Shown: positions 46,954-54,351 of the stretch, one piece after another
How the letters are laid out: each line of letters begins with the position of its first letter
How positions within the stretch are numbered: position 1 is the first letter of the stretch
NCBI RefSeq assembly: GCF_026247885.1
Contig: NZ_CP110921.1
Coordinates: 1,855,001 to 1,919,000, forward strand
Reading direction: 5' to 3'
From: Methylococcus mesophilus
Lineage (GTDB): Bacteria > Pseudomonadota > Gammaproteobacteria > Methylococcales > Methylococcaceae
Length of the DNA: 64,000 nt
The notes under the pieces: model-generated
Database searches by the model: none
What the model was told of the DNA's origin: nothing
What the model saw: only the letters and a program-made list of their open reading frames with translations
Position numbers and translations under genes: made by a program

Positions 46954-48484
46954 AGGGCATGAAACTCGCGATGGTGGGAGAGACTTCCGCCCAGATCGTG
47001 CAATGCTGATCGATCACGAACGCGCGGTTGAACCAGGCCAAGTCGACCGGATAGGTGACACAGCCGCCTGAGGGTTCGGAAGCACTGACAAGGAACATCG
47101 CCCCCAAGGGGCCGGTTTGGACTTTTTGGATGAAGATTTGCCAGGTGGTGTCGAAGTCATCGATCTGGGGGACTTGGCCGTATTTGGTGGTGTCCTTGAT
47201 GAGCTTCTTATCCAGGTTGTCCAACGACTCCTTGGCGGCTTCCGTGGCGGTGGCCACCCGCTGCTGGGTGACTTCCAGGTCGAGACCGCGAATGTCGACG
47301 GTGGGCTGGGCTTTAAGCGTTCGGTCAATCGAATCCAGCGAAGCGCGGCTCGCCGCGGAGTCGCCGCGGATGGCAGCCAGGTCGACCTTGGCGCCTTCCA
47401 CCGCGACCCGGCTCAGGGCCACGTCCTGCTTCACCGCGTCGGTGTTGGTCTTGGTGGCCTCGCTGGCAGCCGCCACCCGCTGCTGGGTGGCTTCCTGGTT
47501 CAGGCTGCTGGTGTCGATGGTGGTGCCGGCGCCGGTGGTGTTGTCGACGTTGGTGATGGTGGTGTTGTTGTAGCTGGTCGTGGTCGAACTGGTGACATTG
47601 CCGTTGGCGTCGGTGTGGACCTGGTCGCGGTTGACCACCGGCTTGCCGTCGCTGCCGACCGATTCGGTGTCGCGGACGTAGTCGGCGCCGCCGTCGGGGG
47701 TGGGCTTGATCGTTTCCCGCACGCTGTTGGCATGCGCATCCGCGCCGGTGCGGGTGTCCTGATGCGTCCCCACATCGGGATCGCGCTCGGCCGCCACCCA
47801 GCCGGTGCGCCCGGCCCGATAGGTGGGCTTGCCGTCGGAGGGCCATTGCGCCTTGGCGCCGTTCGGGCAAGCACTCTGCAAGAGACAATGGCCCTTGCCG
47901 TCGTCGACATAACAAGTACCACACGTAGTCGAGGCTGAGCTGACAGCGATGATGCAGTTACAGCCGCCCGGACCATTGCAGTCGTAATAACCCGACCCAT
48001 CCGGATTCGAATAGCCCGACCGGGGGAGGCATTCGGTCACTGTAGGGCCATACGCATTCGCGCAGAACTGGACACATGCCGCCGCGGGATCAGTAAACGT
48101 GCCCTTAATCCAGCCCCGGCTGTCGTAATAGGTGTAATTCGACGTCCCCGGCACGGACGCGGGTGGGGTGTCCGGATCGGACCAGCCCGGCACCGCCGGA
48201 TACGGCAGGTTCTCGCCCGGCAGATACTGGTAGCAGTTGAGGTTGTCGCACAGCTCATACAACCCGATGCCAATCCCGAGGCCGATGGCGGCGCCGACCG
48301 GGCTGAAGGGACCGCGGAAGCCGGACAGGGCTTCCCAGGCTTTGGCACCGTTCGAGAACGCCGTGGACAGCGCATTGAGCGGGGCCACCAGGTTGGTCAG
48401 GGAAGGCACGGCGACGGCCGGTCCCGGCAGCAGGGCCAAGACCGAGACCAGGCTCAGAACCGTGAGAAGATGCCGTAGGCGCAT
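46910..48484 (-). CDS. pIII-like minor coat / adsorption protein
   Basis: 524 aa. Signal peptide at residues 1-25 (LLTVLSLVSVLALLPGPAVA), a cysteine-rich N-terminal third (about 12 cysteines between CDNLNCYQYL and CLLQSACP), a long hydrophilic low-complexity middle with Asn/Thr and repeated EVTQQRVATATEAAK-like units, and a C-terminal anchor (IASFMPYVWSLIAVFILF). The layout equals that of inovirus receptor-binding proteins (TspB/pIII-like). The disulfide-rich head probably binds a pilus or other receptor. Receptor identity is unknown. Confidence 0.85.
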   Translation of the reverse strand: MRLRHLLTVLSLVSVLALLPGPAVAVPSLTNLVAPLNALSTAFSNGAKAWEALSGFRGPFSPVGAAIGLGIGIGLYELCDNLNCYQYLPGENLPYPAVPGWSDPDTPPASVPGTSNYTYYDSRGWIKGTFTDPAAACVQFCANAYGPTVTECLPRSGYSNPDGSGYYDCNGPGGCNCIIAVSSASTTCGTCYVDDGKGHCLLQSACPNGAKAQWPSDGKPTYRAGRTGWVAAERDPDVGTHQDTRTGADAHANSVRETIKPTPDGGADYVRDTESVGSDGKPVVNRDQVHTDANGNVTSSTTTSYNNTTITNVDNTTGAGTTIDTSSLNQEATQQRVAAASEATKTNTDAVKQDVALSRVAVEGAKVDLAAIRGDSAASRASLDSIDRTLKAQPTVDIRGLDLEVTQQRVATATEAAKESLDNLDKKLIKDTTKYGQVPQIDDFDTTWQIFIQKVQTGPLGAMFLVSASEPSGGCVTYPVDLAWFNRAFVIDQHCTIWAEVSPTIASFMPYVWSLIAVFILFSA

Positions 48485-48528
48485 GCGGCCCCCATCACGA
48501 AGAAGGTCCAGTAGTAGAGATCAGCCAT
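48454..48528 (-). CDS. Micro-ORF: 24-aa hydrophobic peptide (pVII/pIX-like)
   Basis: The ATG at 48526-48528 opens a 24-codon frame, MADLYYWTFFVMGAACAYGI followed by FSRF, which is a single TM helix with a basic C-terminus. Its 3' part overlaps the start of the pIII-like gene, and its start overlaps the 26-aa acidic micro-ORF. Filamentous phages carry such 30-residue coat proteins just upstream of gene III. The size and hydrophobicity fit, but no homology is provable by eye. Confidence 0.6.
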   Translation of the reverse strand: MADLYYWTFFVMGAACAYGIFSRF

Positions 48529-48601
48529 GACGGACCACCGCATTGAGGTCGTCTTCGTCATCGAATTCATCGTCAGCGTCGTCTTCGTCATCGTCGAACA
48601 T
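48521..48601 (-). CDS. Micro-ORF: 26-aa highly acidic peptide
   Basis: The ATG at 48601 follows a GAGGA site at 7-nt spacing. The translation is MFDDDEDDADDEFDDEDDLN followed by AVVRHG: 15 of 26 residues are Asp or Glu. Its stop overlaps the ATG of the 24-aa peptide by 8 nt, which suggests translational coupling. It could be a minor virion peptide or a coupling leader; I know no homologue. Confidence 0.5.
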   Translation of the reverse strand: MFDDDEDDADDEFDDEDDLNAVVRHG

Positions 48602-48701
48602 GGCAAGGTCCTCGGCTCAGCGAAATCCAGGTGAATCAGCGCAGCTTGAGAGAACCGGGGCGGTGACCCGCCCCGATCCCAACCGTCAAGCGGCTAAGCG
48701 C

Positions 48702-48980
48702 TTACCGGCCGCCGATGGCGGAGAGCACCATGCGGGTGCCGCGCAGGGCGATGAGGGCGGCGGCGACGGCGACACCGACCGCCATGATGGCGGTGGCGGC
48801 GGTGCCGAAGTCGATGCCGGTGGTGAGGGTGGTGAAGTCGGGACCGGCGGCGAACACCAGGTCATTGGCGGCCGCCAGGCCGGTGCCGGTGGCGGTGACA
48901 ACTTCGGCTTTGTGGGACCGGGCCGCGTTGACCACCTTGGCCGAGCTTTCCGAACAGAACTTACGAGCGGTTGCAAACAT
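48702..48980 (-). CDS. Predicted major coat protein (pVIII-like)
   Basis: 92 aa. The ATG at 48980 (MFATARKFC) has a GAGGTGA site 5-6 nt upstream; a GTG at 48989 would overlap that site. A 50-residue N-terminal part is followed by an acidic stretch (GIDFGTAATA), a TM helix (IMAVGVAVAAALIALRGTRM) and a short Arg-containing C-terminus that would face the packaged DNA. This is the standard inovirus major coat layout. Where the N-terminus is processed is not clear. A large non-coding gap (48602-48701) follows. Confidence 0.8.
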   Translation of the reverse strand: MFATARKFCSESSAKVVNAARSHKAEVVTATGTGLAAANDLVFAAGPDFTTLTTGIDFGTAATAIMAVGVAVAAALIALRGTRMVLSAIGGR

Positions 48981-49010
48981 AAAGATCACCTCATTGTCAG
49001 GTATTGCGAG

Positions 49011-49262
49011 TTAATCCCGCCGGTCGCCGCGGATGGCATCGAGCACCATCGCGACGGCGAGACCGACGAGCAGGACACTCCCGACGATCACGAAGCCTGA
49101 AGAGAACGCGGAGAGACAGGCGATCGGATCGAGCGTGGAGATATCGAACGCGCCGGGAATGCCGGACGCGTCGATATTCAATAGCCACGTCCCGGCACAG
49201 GTCGGGCTGACCGGTCCGCCGGTGTCGACCAGCAGACCGTCGCAGATGGGGACGTAGCGCAT
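49011..49262 (-). CDS. Small coat-associated protein, single TM
   Basis: 83 aa. Begins MRYVPICDG, has two cysteines in the N-terminal half (ICDG, PTCAG), a third in IACLSAF, then a TM helix (FVIVGSVLLVGLAVAMVLDA) and a basic tail RGDRRD. This layout, with an N-terminal Cys-containing domain and C-terminal TM, is common for a small conserved inovirus protein between the ssDNA-binding protein and the major coat gene. It probably ends up in the virion or the assembly complex. Confidence 0.75.
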   Translation of the reverse strand: MRYVPICDGLLVDTGGPVSPTCAGTWLLNIDASGIPGAFDISTLDPIACLSAFSSGFVIVGSVLLVGLAVAMVLDAIRGDRRD

Positions 49263-49291
49263 GTTGGGTTTCCCTTAGGGCGGCAGAGCCG

Positions 49292-50131
49292 TTAAGCCCG
49301 GACCGGGGCGGGTTCGGGGCCGGACAGGGCGCCGGGGCTTGGCGCGGCGCCCGGCTTGGCGCCCGCTCCGCTTGGGTTCGGTTCGGGCTTGGCGGCAGAT
49401 GCTGTACCGCTACCGTTCCCGGCCTGGCCGGGCTGGAGCGGCTGGCCGTCCTTGCCGAGCTTGAAGAGTTCGTGCAGCCGGGCTTTGTCGAGCAGGTTGT
49501 CGGGCCGCAGGCCGGTGACGCGGAGTTGGGCTTTGTCGCCGGCGCCGCGGCCGAGCTGGACGTCGATGAGGTATTCGCCGGGGACCTGGAGGGCTTGGAG
49601 CTGGGCGAATATCTCGTAGGGCATGCGCAGCCGGATGAGTTCGAGGCCGAACTGGTTGGGGTTCCTTCCGCTGGTGGGCTGGAGGATGTAGAGCCGGCCG
49701 CCTTTGCCGCCGCCGTCGTCGGTCATGTCGTAGCGGGTGGCGCTGACGACGAGGCCGCGCAGGGCCCCGGCCAGGGGGCGCTGGCTGTCGGGGTGGGGTT
49801 TGCTGACGGGGGCGTTGGGATCGATATGGAACAGGTCATAGAGCGCGGCTAACTCGAAATGGCCGCTGCCGGCGAGGGAGAGGACGCTTTCTTTGTCGCT
49901 GTCCTGGCTGCCGCGTTCGATGTCGACCAGCAGGTCGTAATGGCCGGGCAGGGGCTTTTGGCTGAGCTGTTCGACCAGGTCGTAAGGGGCGTTGAACTTC
50001 TGGACCTGGAGGCCTAAGTGATTCTGGGCGTCGTCCTGGGCGGGCTGGAGGACGTAGACGCTGCCGCCTTTGCTGCCGTCGATGTGGTAGCGGTTGGCGC
50101 CGATGACGGGGGCGCTGATGACGATTTGCAT
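49292..50131 (-). CDS. Tandem-duplicated ssDNA-binding-protein-like phage protein (pV position)
   Basis: 279 aa from the ATG at 50131 (MQIVISAPVIGAN). Two related units: unit 1 about residues 1-100 (GSKGGSVYVLQPAQDD, GLQVQKFNAPYDLVEQL, GHYDLLVDIERG) and unit 2 about 115-220 (GGKGGRLYILQPTSG, GLELIRLRMPYEIFAQL, GEYLIDVQLGRG). Both are followed by a helix ending in LxDLF or LHELF. The C-terminal 50 residues are a Gly/Pro/Ala-rich tail. It occupies the gene-V (ssDNA-binding protein) place, between the early operon and coat genes; an OB-fold role in coating ssDNA is inferred from this. Confidence 0.7.
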   Translation of the reverse strand: MQIVISAPVIGANRYHIDGSKGGSVYVLQPAQDDAQNHLGLQVQKFNAPYDLVEQLSQKPLPGHYDLLVDIERGSQDSDKESVLSLAGSGHFELAALYDLFHIDPNAPVSKPHPDSQRPLAGALRGLVVSATRYDMTDDGGGKGGRLYILQPTSGRNPNQFGLELIRLRMPYEIFAQLQALQVPGEYLIDVQLGRGAGDKAQLRVTGLRPDNLLDKARLHELFKLGKDGQPLQPGQAGNGSGTASAAKPEPNPSGAGAKPGAAPSPGALSGPEPAPVRA

Positions 50132-50151
50132 GGGTTTTCTCCGTTTGGGGT

Positions 50152-50838
50152 TCACGCGCTTGGGGGTGCAGCCGGTCTGTCCGGTGTGCGCGTAGGGGCA
50201 CCGGGCCGGCGGAAGGAGTTGCGGAAATTGGAAGCTGACGCTGACGCTGGAGCTGAAGCCGGAGCCGGAGCCGGAGCCGGGAGCGGCATGGCGCCATTGG
50301 CTTTGGCCTGAGCCTGGAGGCTGCGGTCGTAGTCCTGGAACCAGGCGAGGGCTTCGACGTAGTCGGGGCGGAGTTCGCCGGTGTCGCGGTCGATCCCGTC
50401 GCGCAGGGCGTCGATGTAGGGGAATAAGGGTTCGCAGCGGTAGCTGTCGGCCTGGATGACGAGGTTTTCGCCCGGTCCCCAGTACCAGCGCTGGCGACGT
50501 TGGAGCCGGCAGCTCTTGGCGGGGTTCTTTTCGACTTCGCCGCGGTAGTAGGGGCAGTCCCAGCATTGCGGGGGCGTGCGGGTGAAGGACACGCGGCGCA
50601 GGAGGAGGCCGCCTTGGAGGCCGGCGGTTTCGGGGGCGATCTGCTCGCTTTCGGTGGAGTAGCGGCCGCCGCCGATGGGGTAGGCGCAGGCGGCGGGCGG
50701 GGTGCGGTAGTCGAAGCGGGCGGCGCTGTTGAGCAGCGCGAGCGCGGGGCCGGTGAGACGGAAGCCGCAGACGGTCCAGCCGTTGGGTAAGGCTTGGAGG
50801 TAGTCGCAGTCGGGGCAGTGGCGGAGGTTAGTACGCAC
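50152..50838 (-). CDS. Cysteine-rich phage protein, function unknown
   Basis: 228 aa from the GTG at 50838, preceded by GGGAG at 8 nt. Cysteines are in CPDCDYL, TVCGFRL, ACAYPIG, QCWDCPYYRG, KSCRLQR and YRCEPLF, spaced to suggest at least one zinc-binding or disulfide site. The C-terminal quarter is low-complexity Ala/Pro/Ser (APAPAPASAPASASAS). It begins inside the 3' end of the preceding 168-aa gene. No family is recognised. It lies just upstream of the duplicated ssDNA-binding-like gene. Confidence 0.65.
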   Translation of the reverse strand: MRTNLRHCPDCDYLQALPNGWTVCGFRLTGPALALLNSAARFDYRTPPAACAYPIGGGRYSTESEQIAPETAGLQGGLLLRRVSFTRTPPQCWDCPYYRGEVEKNPAKSCRLQRRQRWYWGPGENLVIQADSYRCEPLFPYIDALRDGIDRDTGELRPDYVEALAWFQDYDRSLQAQAKANGAMPLPAPAPAPASAPASASASNFRNSFRRPGAPTRTPDRPAAPPSA

Positions 50839-51334
50839 AGGCGAGCTCCCGGTTAAGACGCCAGAGCCAGAGGGCGCTGGCGAGGAGTTCGGAGACGGCG
50901 TCGGGCTCAACCGGCTTGGGAGCATCCAAGCCGGGGCGGGCGCGGTCGGCAGGAGGAATAAAAGACGCCCGTACCGTCGGGACGGGCGAGGTGCCGGTGG
51001 GTCGGCCGGCTTGGGAGATGACCGGGGGGCGGTGACTCCGACCAGGGCTGCGGAAAAGCGGTCCTTTAGGGGTAGGGTCGGCGCCTTGGGACTGCGGGAC
51101 CGGTGCGCACGACTTTTGCGCCTGGCGCGAAGGGATGCGCCAGGGCGTCGGCTGATCGCAGCAGGTTACGGGTGTCGCTGGCCGCTCCCGACGGGTGGGA
51201 CGGTTGCCGTGCGCGGGCCATCTCGTCCCAAAAGATCGTGGGGCGGAGGCGGTAAGCAGGGCGCGGACGGTCGGGCCAAGGGCGCGGGGGGCGACTTTGC
51301 CGGAGCCCGGTGTCGCGTAGGTTAGGACGATCAT
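50828..51334 (-). CDS. Pro/Arg-rich phage protein with an N-terminal P-loop-like start
   Basis: 168 aa. The ATG at 51334 has a clean GGAGG site 8 nt upstream. The protein opens MIVLTYATPGSGK, similar to the start of Zot-type NTPases, but the rest is Pro/Arg/Ser-rich and probably disordered, ending in a hydrophobic helix (ELLASALWLWRLNREL). It may be a degenerate P-loop remnant or a new basic protein. The last bases overlap the next gene's start. Confidence 0.5.
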   Translation of the reverse strand: MIVLTYATPGSGKVAPRALGPTVRALLTASAPRSFGTRWPAHGNRPTRRERPATPVTCCDQPTPWRIPSRQAQKSCAPVPQSQGADPTPKGPLFRSPGRSHRPPVISQAGRPTGTSPVPTVRASFIPPADRARPGLDAPKPVEPDAVSELLASALWLWRLNRELACAY

Positions 51335-51459
51335 GGCCGAACCTCCGGTTGCCGATACGAATAGGTTTCCGGGCCTCGCCCCCAGCCGAGGGGACCGGAA
51401 GGGTTGCTGGTGGGTGACGCGAAGGGAGGGCGCGTCCTGGGGGGTTGGGGGAACATGGG

Positions 51460-51681
51460 TTAGGTTCTCCCCGGTATCTGGGCGTTGCCGGTGCCGATAA
51501 CGGCAGCGGGCGCGGGAATGAAATGGAGATCGGCGCCGCGCCGGGTGCGCTGAATGTGCGTGGAGCAGATCCGGACTTCGCGACCGTTCGGGAGTTCCTG
51601 GAACCAGGTGCCGGGTAGGACGCAGCGCTCCCCGGTCCGGGTGAGGCATTCGCATTGCGGCGTGCGGTGGTCGGTGCGCAT
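51460..51681 (-). CDS. Small Cys/His phage protein
   Basis: 73 aa from the ATG at 51681. A compact zinc-knuckle-like set is visible: PQCECLTRTGERC and ICSTHIQRTRRG. It starts within a base of the upstream gene's stop. Function is unknown; a small nucleic-acid-binding protein is plausible in this early phage operon. Confidence 0.55.
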   Translation of the reverse strand: MRTDHRTPQCECLTRTGERCVLPGTWFQELPNGREVRICSTHIQRTRRGADLHFIPAPAAVIGTGNAQIPGRT

Positions 51682-51682
51682 A

Positions 51683-52012
51683 TCAGCTGTCCTCCTCGGG
51701 GTTGAACGTCCGGGCTTGGGCCTGGGCGTCGGCTTCCGCTTCGGCGCGCGTGTCGGCGTGGTCATCCACCAGGATCTGGAAGCGGTCGCGGACGTGCTGA
51801 ACGCGGCGCAGGGTGCCTTTCAAATGCACCTGGCTGATCAGCAGCGTGGTTTCCAGGGGGAATTCCATGGCGAGCTGGGTGACGCGCTGCAGTACGCCGG
51901 CCAAGTCTTGGCTGATGAGGTCGACACGGTCGACCAGGCCGCCGACGGTCTCGCGGTCCGGGGTGTCGGGGATGCCGTAGGGCATGGGTGCAATCGGCGG
52001 GTGCGGGGTCAT
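51683..52012 (-). CDS. Phage hypothetical protein
   Basis: 109 aa from the ATG at 52012 (MTPHPPIAPMPYG). It has a Pro-rich N-terminus, then a long amphipathic helix-rich part (VGGLVDRVDLISQDLAGVLQ), and an acidic Ala-rich tail (ADTRAEAEADAQAQARTF). The ATG follows the upstream stop by one base, so it is part of the early operon. The family is not recognised. Confidence 0.55.
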   Translation of the reverse strand: MTPHPPIAPMPYGIPDTPDRETVGGLVDRVDLISQDLAGVLQRVTQLAMEFPLETTLLISQVHLKGTLRRVQHVRDRFQILVDDHADTRAEAEADAQAQARTFNPEEDS

Positions 52013-52013
52013 G

Positions 52014-52469
52014 TCAGGCCGCCTCGCAGTCGCCGACCCGCCGGCCATTGGCATTCGGCGCGGACGCTTCGGCCGGCGCGGCTTCCGGGGCGCTGGCGCC
52101 GGTAAGGCGTTCGACTTCGGCGCGGTAGCGCTGGCGCGTGGTGAGGTCTTCCGGACTCGGCCCGACAACGCCACCAAGCGCCTTCCAGAGGGTTCGGACA
52201 TAGCCGCTGGCGAGTTCCGCGAACGCATACAGCTGCCGGTCCGGGTCGTTGGCTTCGCGAAGATAAGGCAACACCATGCCGTGGATCAGGGTGGCGCTGT
52301 GATCGCAGGCTTGCAAAGCTCGGGAAAACCCGTCCGACTGGCCGACGCAGTGCCCGGAGCGGCAATAACGCTCGGTGTCGGCCACTTCCGACAGGATGCA
52401 ATCGAACACTCTGCGGTGATAACCGGTCGTCGGCACGGCGAGAGACTGGGGAACGGTTTGCGTGTTCAT
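52014..52469 (-). CDS. Phage hypothetical protein, helical
   Basis: 151 aa. Central helical region with cysteine and histidine residues (RVFDCILSEV, ERYCRSGHCVG, LQACDHSATLIHG) and a low-complexity Ala/Pro/Glu C-terminus. Its ATG overlaps the stop of the HTH gene (ATGA), so it is translated together with it. No family assigned. Confidence 0.6.
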   Translation of the reverse strand: MNTQTVPQSLAVPTTGYHRRVFDCILSEVADTERYCRSGHCVGQSDGFSRALQACDHSATLIHGMVLPYLREANDPDRQLYAFAELASGYVRTLWKALGGVVGPSPEDLTTRQRYRAEVERLTGASAPEAAPAEASAPNANGRRVGDCEAA

Positions 52470-52708
52470 CGTTCGGCCTCCCCTTGCAGGTTGAGAAAGG
52501 ACAGATCGAGGTCGGCGAGGCAGCGGACACGGATGTCGACCATGTTGATCAGCACCCGGCGGCCCATGCGGATGGTCTTGACTTGACCCCGTTCGACCAG
52601 GCCCCGGACGGTGTCTTGGGTCAGGCCGGTCTCTTCGGCGAATTTCTCCGCCGTCTTGGTGTCCGATGGCAGCGCTAACAGCGCTTGACGCAACGCTTCC
52701 AAATCCAT
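52466..52708 (-). CDS. Small HTH DNA-binding protein, first gene of the early operon
   Basis: 80 aa from the ATG at 52708, with an AGGGGGAA site just upstream. The HTH is in KFAEETGLTQDTVRGLVERG, followed by a wing-like basic strand (VKTIRMGRRVLINM). It is the first gene transcribed leftward from the operator region shared with the divergent XRE gene. A Cro-like or excisionase-like regulatory role is likely. Confidence 0.7.
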   Translation of the reverse strand: MDLEALRQALLALPSDTKTAEKFAEETGLTQDTVRGLVERGQVKTIRMGRRVLINMVDIRVRCLADLDLSFLNLQGEAER

Positions 52709-52775
52709 AAGTTCCCCCTTTAAGACCTCACTGGACCACAGTGACACACAGAACCCGCACTAGAACTTGCGTTTT

Positions 52776-52827
52776 GCAAATATTCTCAAAGTCTATTTGC
52801 GAATGCAATAGTTCTTCGAGAATATTT
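52776..52827. promoter_or_regulatory. Putative operator with inverted repeats between divergent regulators
   Basis: The 123-bp divergent intergenic region contains a perfect 10-bp inverted pair (AAATATTCTC at 52778-52787, GAGAATATTT at 52818-52827) and a nested pair GCAAATA (52776-52782) / TATTTGC (52794-52800). This AT-rich symmetric site is what a lysogeny repressor and its opposing regulator would share. Confidence 0.65.
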
Positions 52828-52831
52828 ACAA

Positions 52832-53110
52832 ATGATTGGTCAGCGAATCAAAGAACTTAGAGAATTCAAAGGCTTAAGCCGGAGGGAGCTGGAGCGGTTA
52901 ACGGGAATCCCGGACTACAAATGGGTCTCAATCGAGACCGAGCGACAGCAGACGAACGGCGAGCACATTGCAGCACTCGCGAAAATTTGGCCGGAGTACA
53001 AGCACTGGATAGTGTTCGGCGAGACGATCCCTGAAGTCGGGCAGATCAGCCCCGAACTGGAGGAAACCAGAGAAAAACTAGCCAAGGCTGGCGGATCGCC
53101 CAACGGGTGA
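52832..53110 (+). CDS. XRE-family transcriptional regulator, probable phage repressor
   Basis: 92 aa. The HTH_3 motif occupies residues about 3-58 (IGQRIKELREFKGLSRREL, then GIPDYKWVSIETERQQT). It lacks the C-terminal peptidase domain of large CI repressors, so induction would need another mechanism. It is divergent from the early operon and immediately beside the inverted-repeat operator. It likely maintains lysogeny. Confidence 0.8.
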   Translation: MIGQRIKELREFKGLSRRELERLTGIPDYKWVSIETERQQTNGEHIAALAKIWPEYKHWIVFGETIPEVGQISPELEETREKLAKAGGSPNG

Positions 53111-53219
53111 TCGAACGATGGGGAACAGGGTGGGTGATTCTAGGAGGACTTTCTAGTTTTTCTTTAGAGGCCAAGTTCAACATACCGCAAGACAGATAGC
53201 AGTATTGGGAGCCAAAACC

Positions 53220-53750
53220 ATGAAACCTGATCAGAGAACCCTATTGAAATCCTGGCGAGATGAAATCGGCACGATGATGACCACTCATCACCAGTTATCA
53301 ACAAAAATTAGGCGTTTGAACTATTTATTGGGCATCCCGACTATCGTAATGGCGATGCTTATCGCGACCTACGTGTTTTTTACAGTCAACCGAGACCCAG
53401 ATTTATGGATCAGAATGCTCGTCGGGTTGATCGCACTGCTTGTCGCAATCCTTTCTTCGTTGCAAACCTTCTTAAAATATTCCGAGCAGGCGGAGAATCA
53501 TCGTAATGCCAGCGCCCGTTACCAAGCCTTGTTCAACGCCCTTGATCAGTCTCTAGTTATCCCGCCTAAAGACGAGGCGGCCCTTGGGGATTGGTGCGAT
53601 AAGTTACGCGAACGTTGGGACGAGCTTAACCTGGAAGCACCGACCGTGCCGAACCGGCTAGAAGTCCGTTCTATTCTGGATTTCGAAGCGACGGCTATAC
53701 ATCCGTCGCAGAAACACGATACAGAAAACAGTGAGCGGCAGACCACGTAG
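53220..53750 (+). CDS. SLATT-type two-TM domain protein
   Basis: 176 aa from the ATG at 53220. A helical N-terminus (LLKSWRDEIGTMMTTHHQL) is followed by two adjacent TM segments (LLGIPTIVMAMLIATYVFF, MLVGLIALLVAILSSLQTF) and a conserved SLATT pattern FLKYSEQAENHRNASARYQA. SLATT proteins are predicted membrane effectors of nucleotide-sensing defence systems, usually next to a nucleotidyltransferase or LOG/DprA-type gene. None is seen here; it stands alone after the phage repressor. A superinfection-exclusion or abortive-infection role is inferred. It has lower GC than phage structural genes. Confidence 0.78.
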   Translation: MKPDQRTLLKSWRDEIGTMMTTHHQLSTKIRRLNYLLGIPTIVMAMLIATYVFFTVNRDPDLWIRMLVGLIALLVAILSSLQTFLKYSEQAENHRNASARYQALFNALDQSLVIPPKDEAALGDWCDKLRERWDELNLEAPTVPNRLEVRSILDFEATAIHPSQKHDTENSERQTT

Positions 53751-53754
53751 CCCG

Positions 53755-53786
53755 CGTAGGGTGCGCTGAAGAATGAAGCGCACCGT
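53755..53786. repeat. REP-like palindrome, copy 1
   Basis: CGTAGGGTGCGCT...AGCGCACC with a perfect 8-bp stem (53761-53768 / 53778-53785). A related copy lies at 55217-55246 in the same orientation. It resembles the widespread GTAGGGTGCGC dispersed element. Confidence 0.7.
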
Positions 53787-53803
53787 CCAGATGAAAGCAG
53801 ACC

Positions 53804-54016
53804 TCACCCGGTACGAAATCGACGAGGAAAGAACATGCCAGAAATCCCAAGCACCCAACTCCTGGAGTCCTTGAAGGGGCTTCGTAAGCTCCCCCGTTTG
53901 GGGGTGAGGGTTTTCCAGGCCTGTTCTTCGGTCTCGGAGTTGATTCGAGCGCTCTGGGGCCAGCCGGTCTCGAAGGCTTGAACGAACCGGGCGGATACCT
54001 GTTCAAGGCTCGCCAT
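53804..54016 (-). CDS. Weak hypothetical ORF
   Basis: 70 aa, MASLEQVSARFVQAFETG onward, basic, no recognised domain, no good ribosome site (only AGGA directly before the ATG). It may be non-coding or a gene remnant. Confidence 0.2.
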   Translation of the reverse strand: MASLEQVSARFVQAFETGWPQSARINSETEEQAWKTLTPKRGSLRSPFKDSRSWVLGISGMFFPRRFRTG

Positions 54017-54099
54017 TCCTAAACGCTATCGCTAGTGGAAAGGTGGCTCCAGCGTCAGACAGGTGAACCTGAGGTCTGATTTCTAATCAAATCTTTACG

Positions 54100-54351
54100 C
54101 TAGACGACGCCGAATATTCTCTTTGCAAGCGCCTTGTCGGAGAGGTTATCGATCATAATATCGACAAAATTTTCTATGACGCGTCTCTGTCGCGGGTTGA
54201 GGTAAGGATATGCCTCTTTATAAACGCGATTAAAACCATAAATGTCTTCAAGCGTATAGGGCGGTATTATGGTATCAATATAGCTCTTGACGCTCTCGAA
54301 CTCGGGGATTTCCGCTCGAGTTCGAAGTGAGATAAGATTGCTCGTGACCAT
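54100..54351 (-). CDS. Small hypothetical protein, AT-rich
   Basis: 83 aa, with a helical C-terminus (RQRRVIENFVDIMIDNLSDK). Codon use is much more A+T-rich than the rest of the window, which suggests recent acquisition as phage cargo. No family is recognised. Confidence 0.5.
   Translation of the reverse strand: MVTSNLISLRTRAEIPEFESVKSYIDTIIPPYTLEDIYGFNRVYKEAYPYLNPRQRRVIENFVDIMIDNLSDKALAKRIFGVV

Larger units (their letters stand above)
53751..54099. other. Region with little coding support
   Basis: 349 bases between the SLATT gene and the 83-aa ORF. It contains a REP-like palindrome and one weak minus-strand frame (see separate entries). No promoter or RNA gene is convincing. Confidence 0.5.

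Noticed and set aside
46960-47938. Gly/Val-rich plus-strand frame opposite the pIII-like gene
   Set aside because: It is antisense to the adsorption-protein gene and reflects its repetitive codons.
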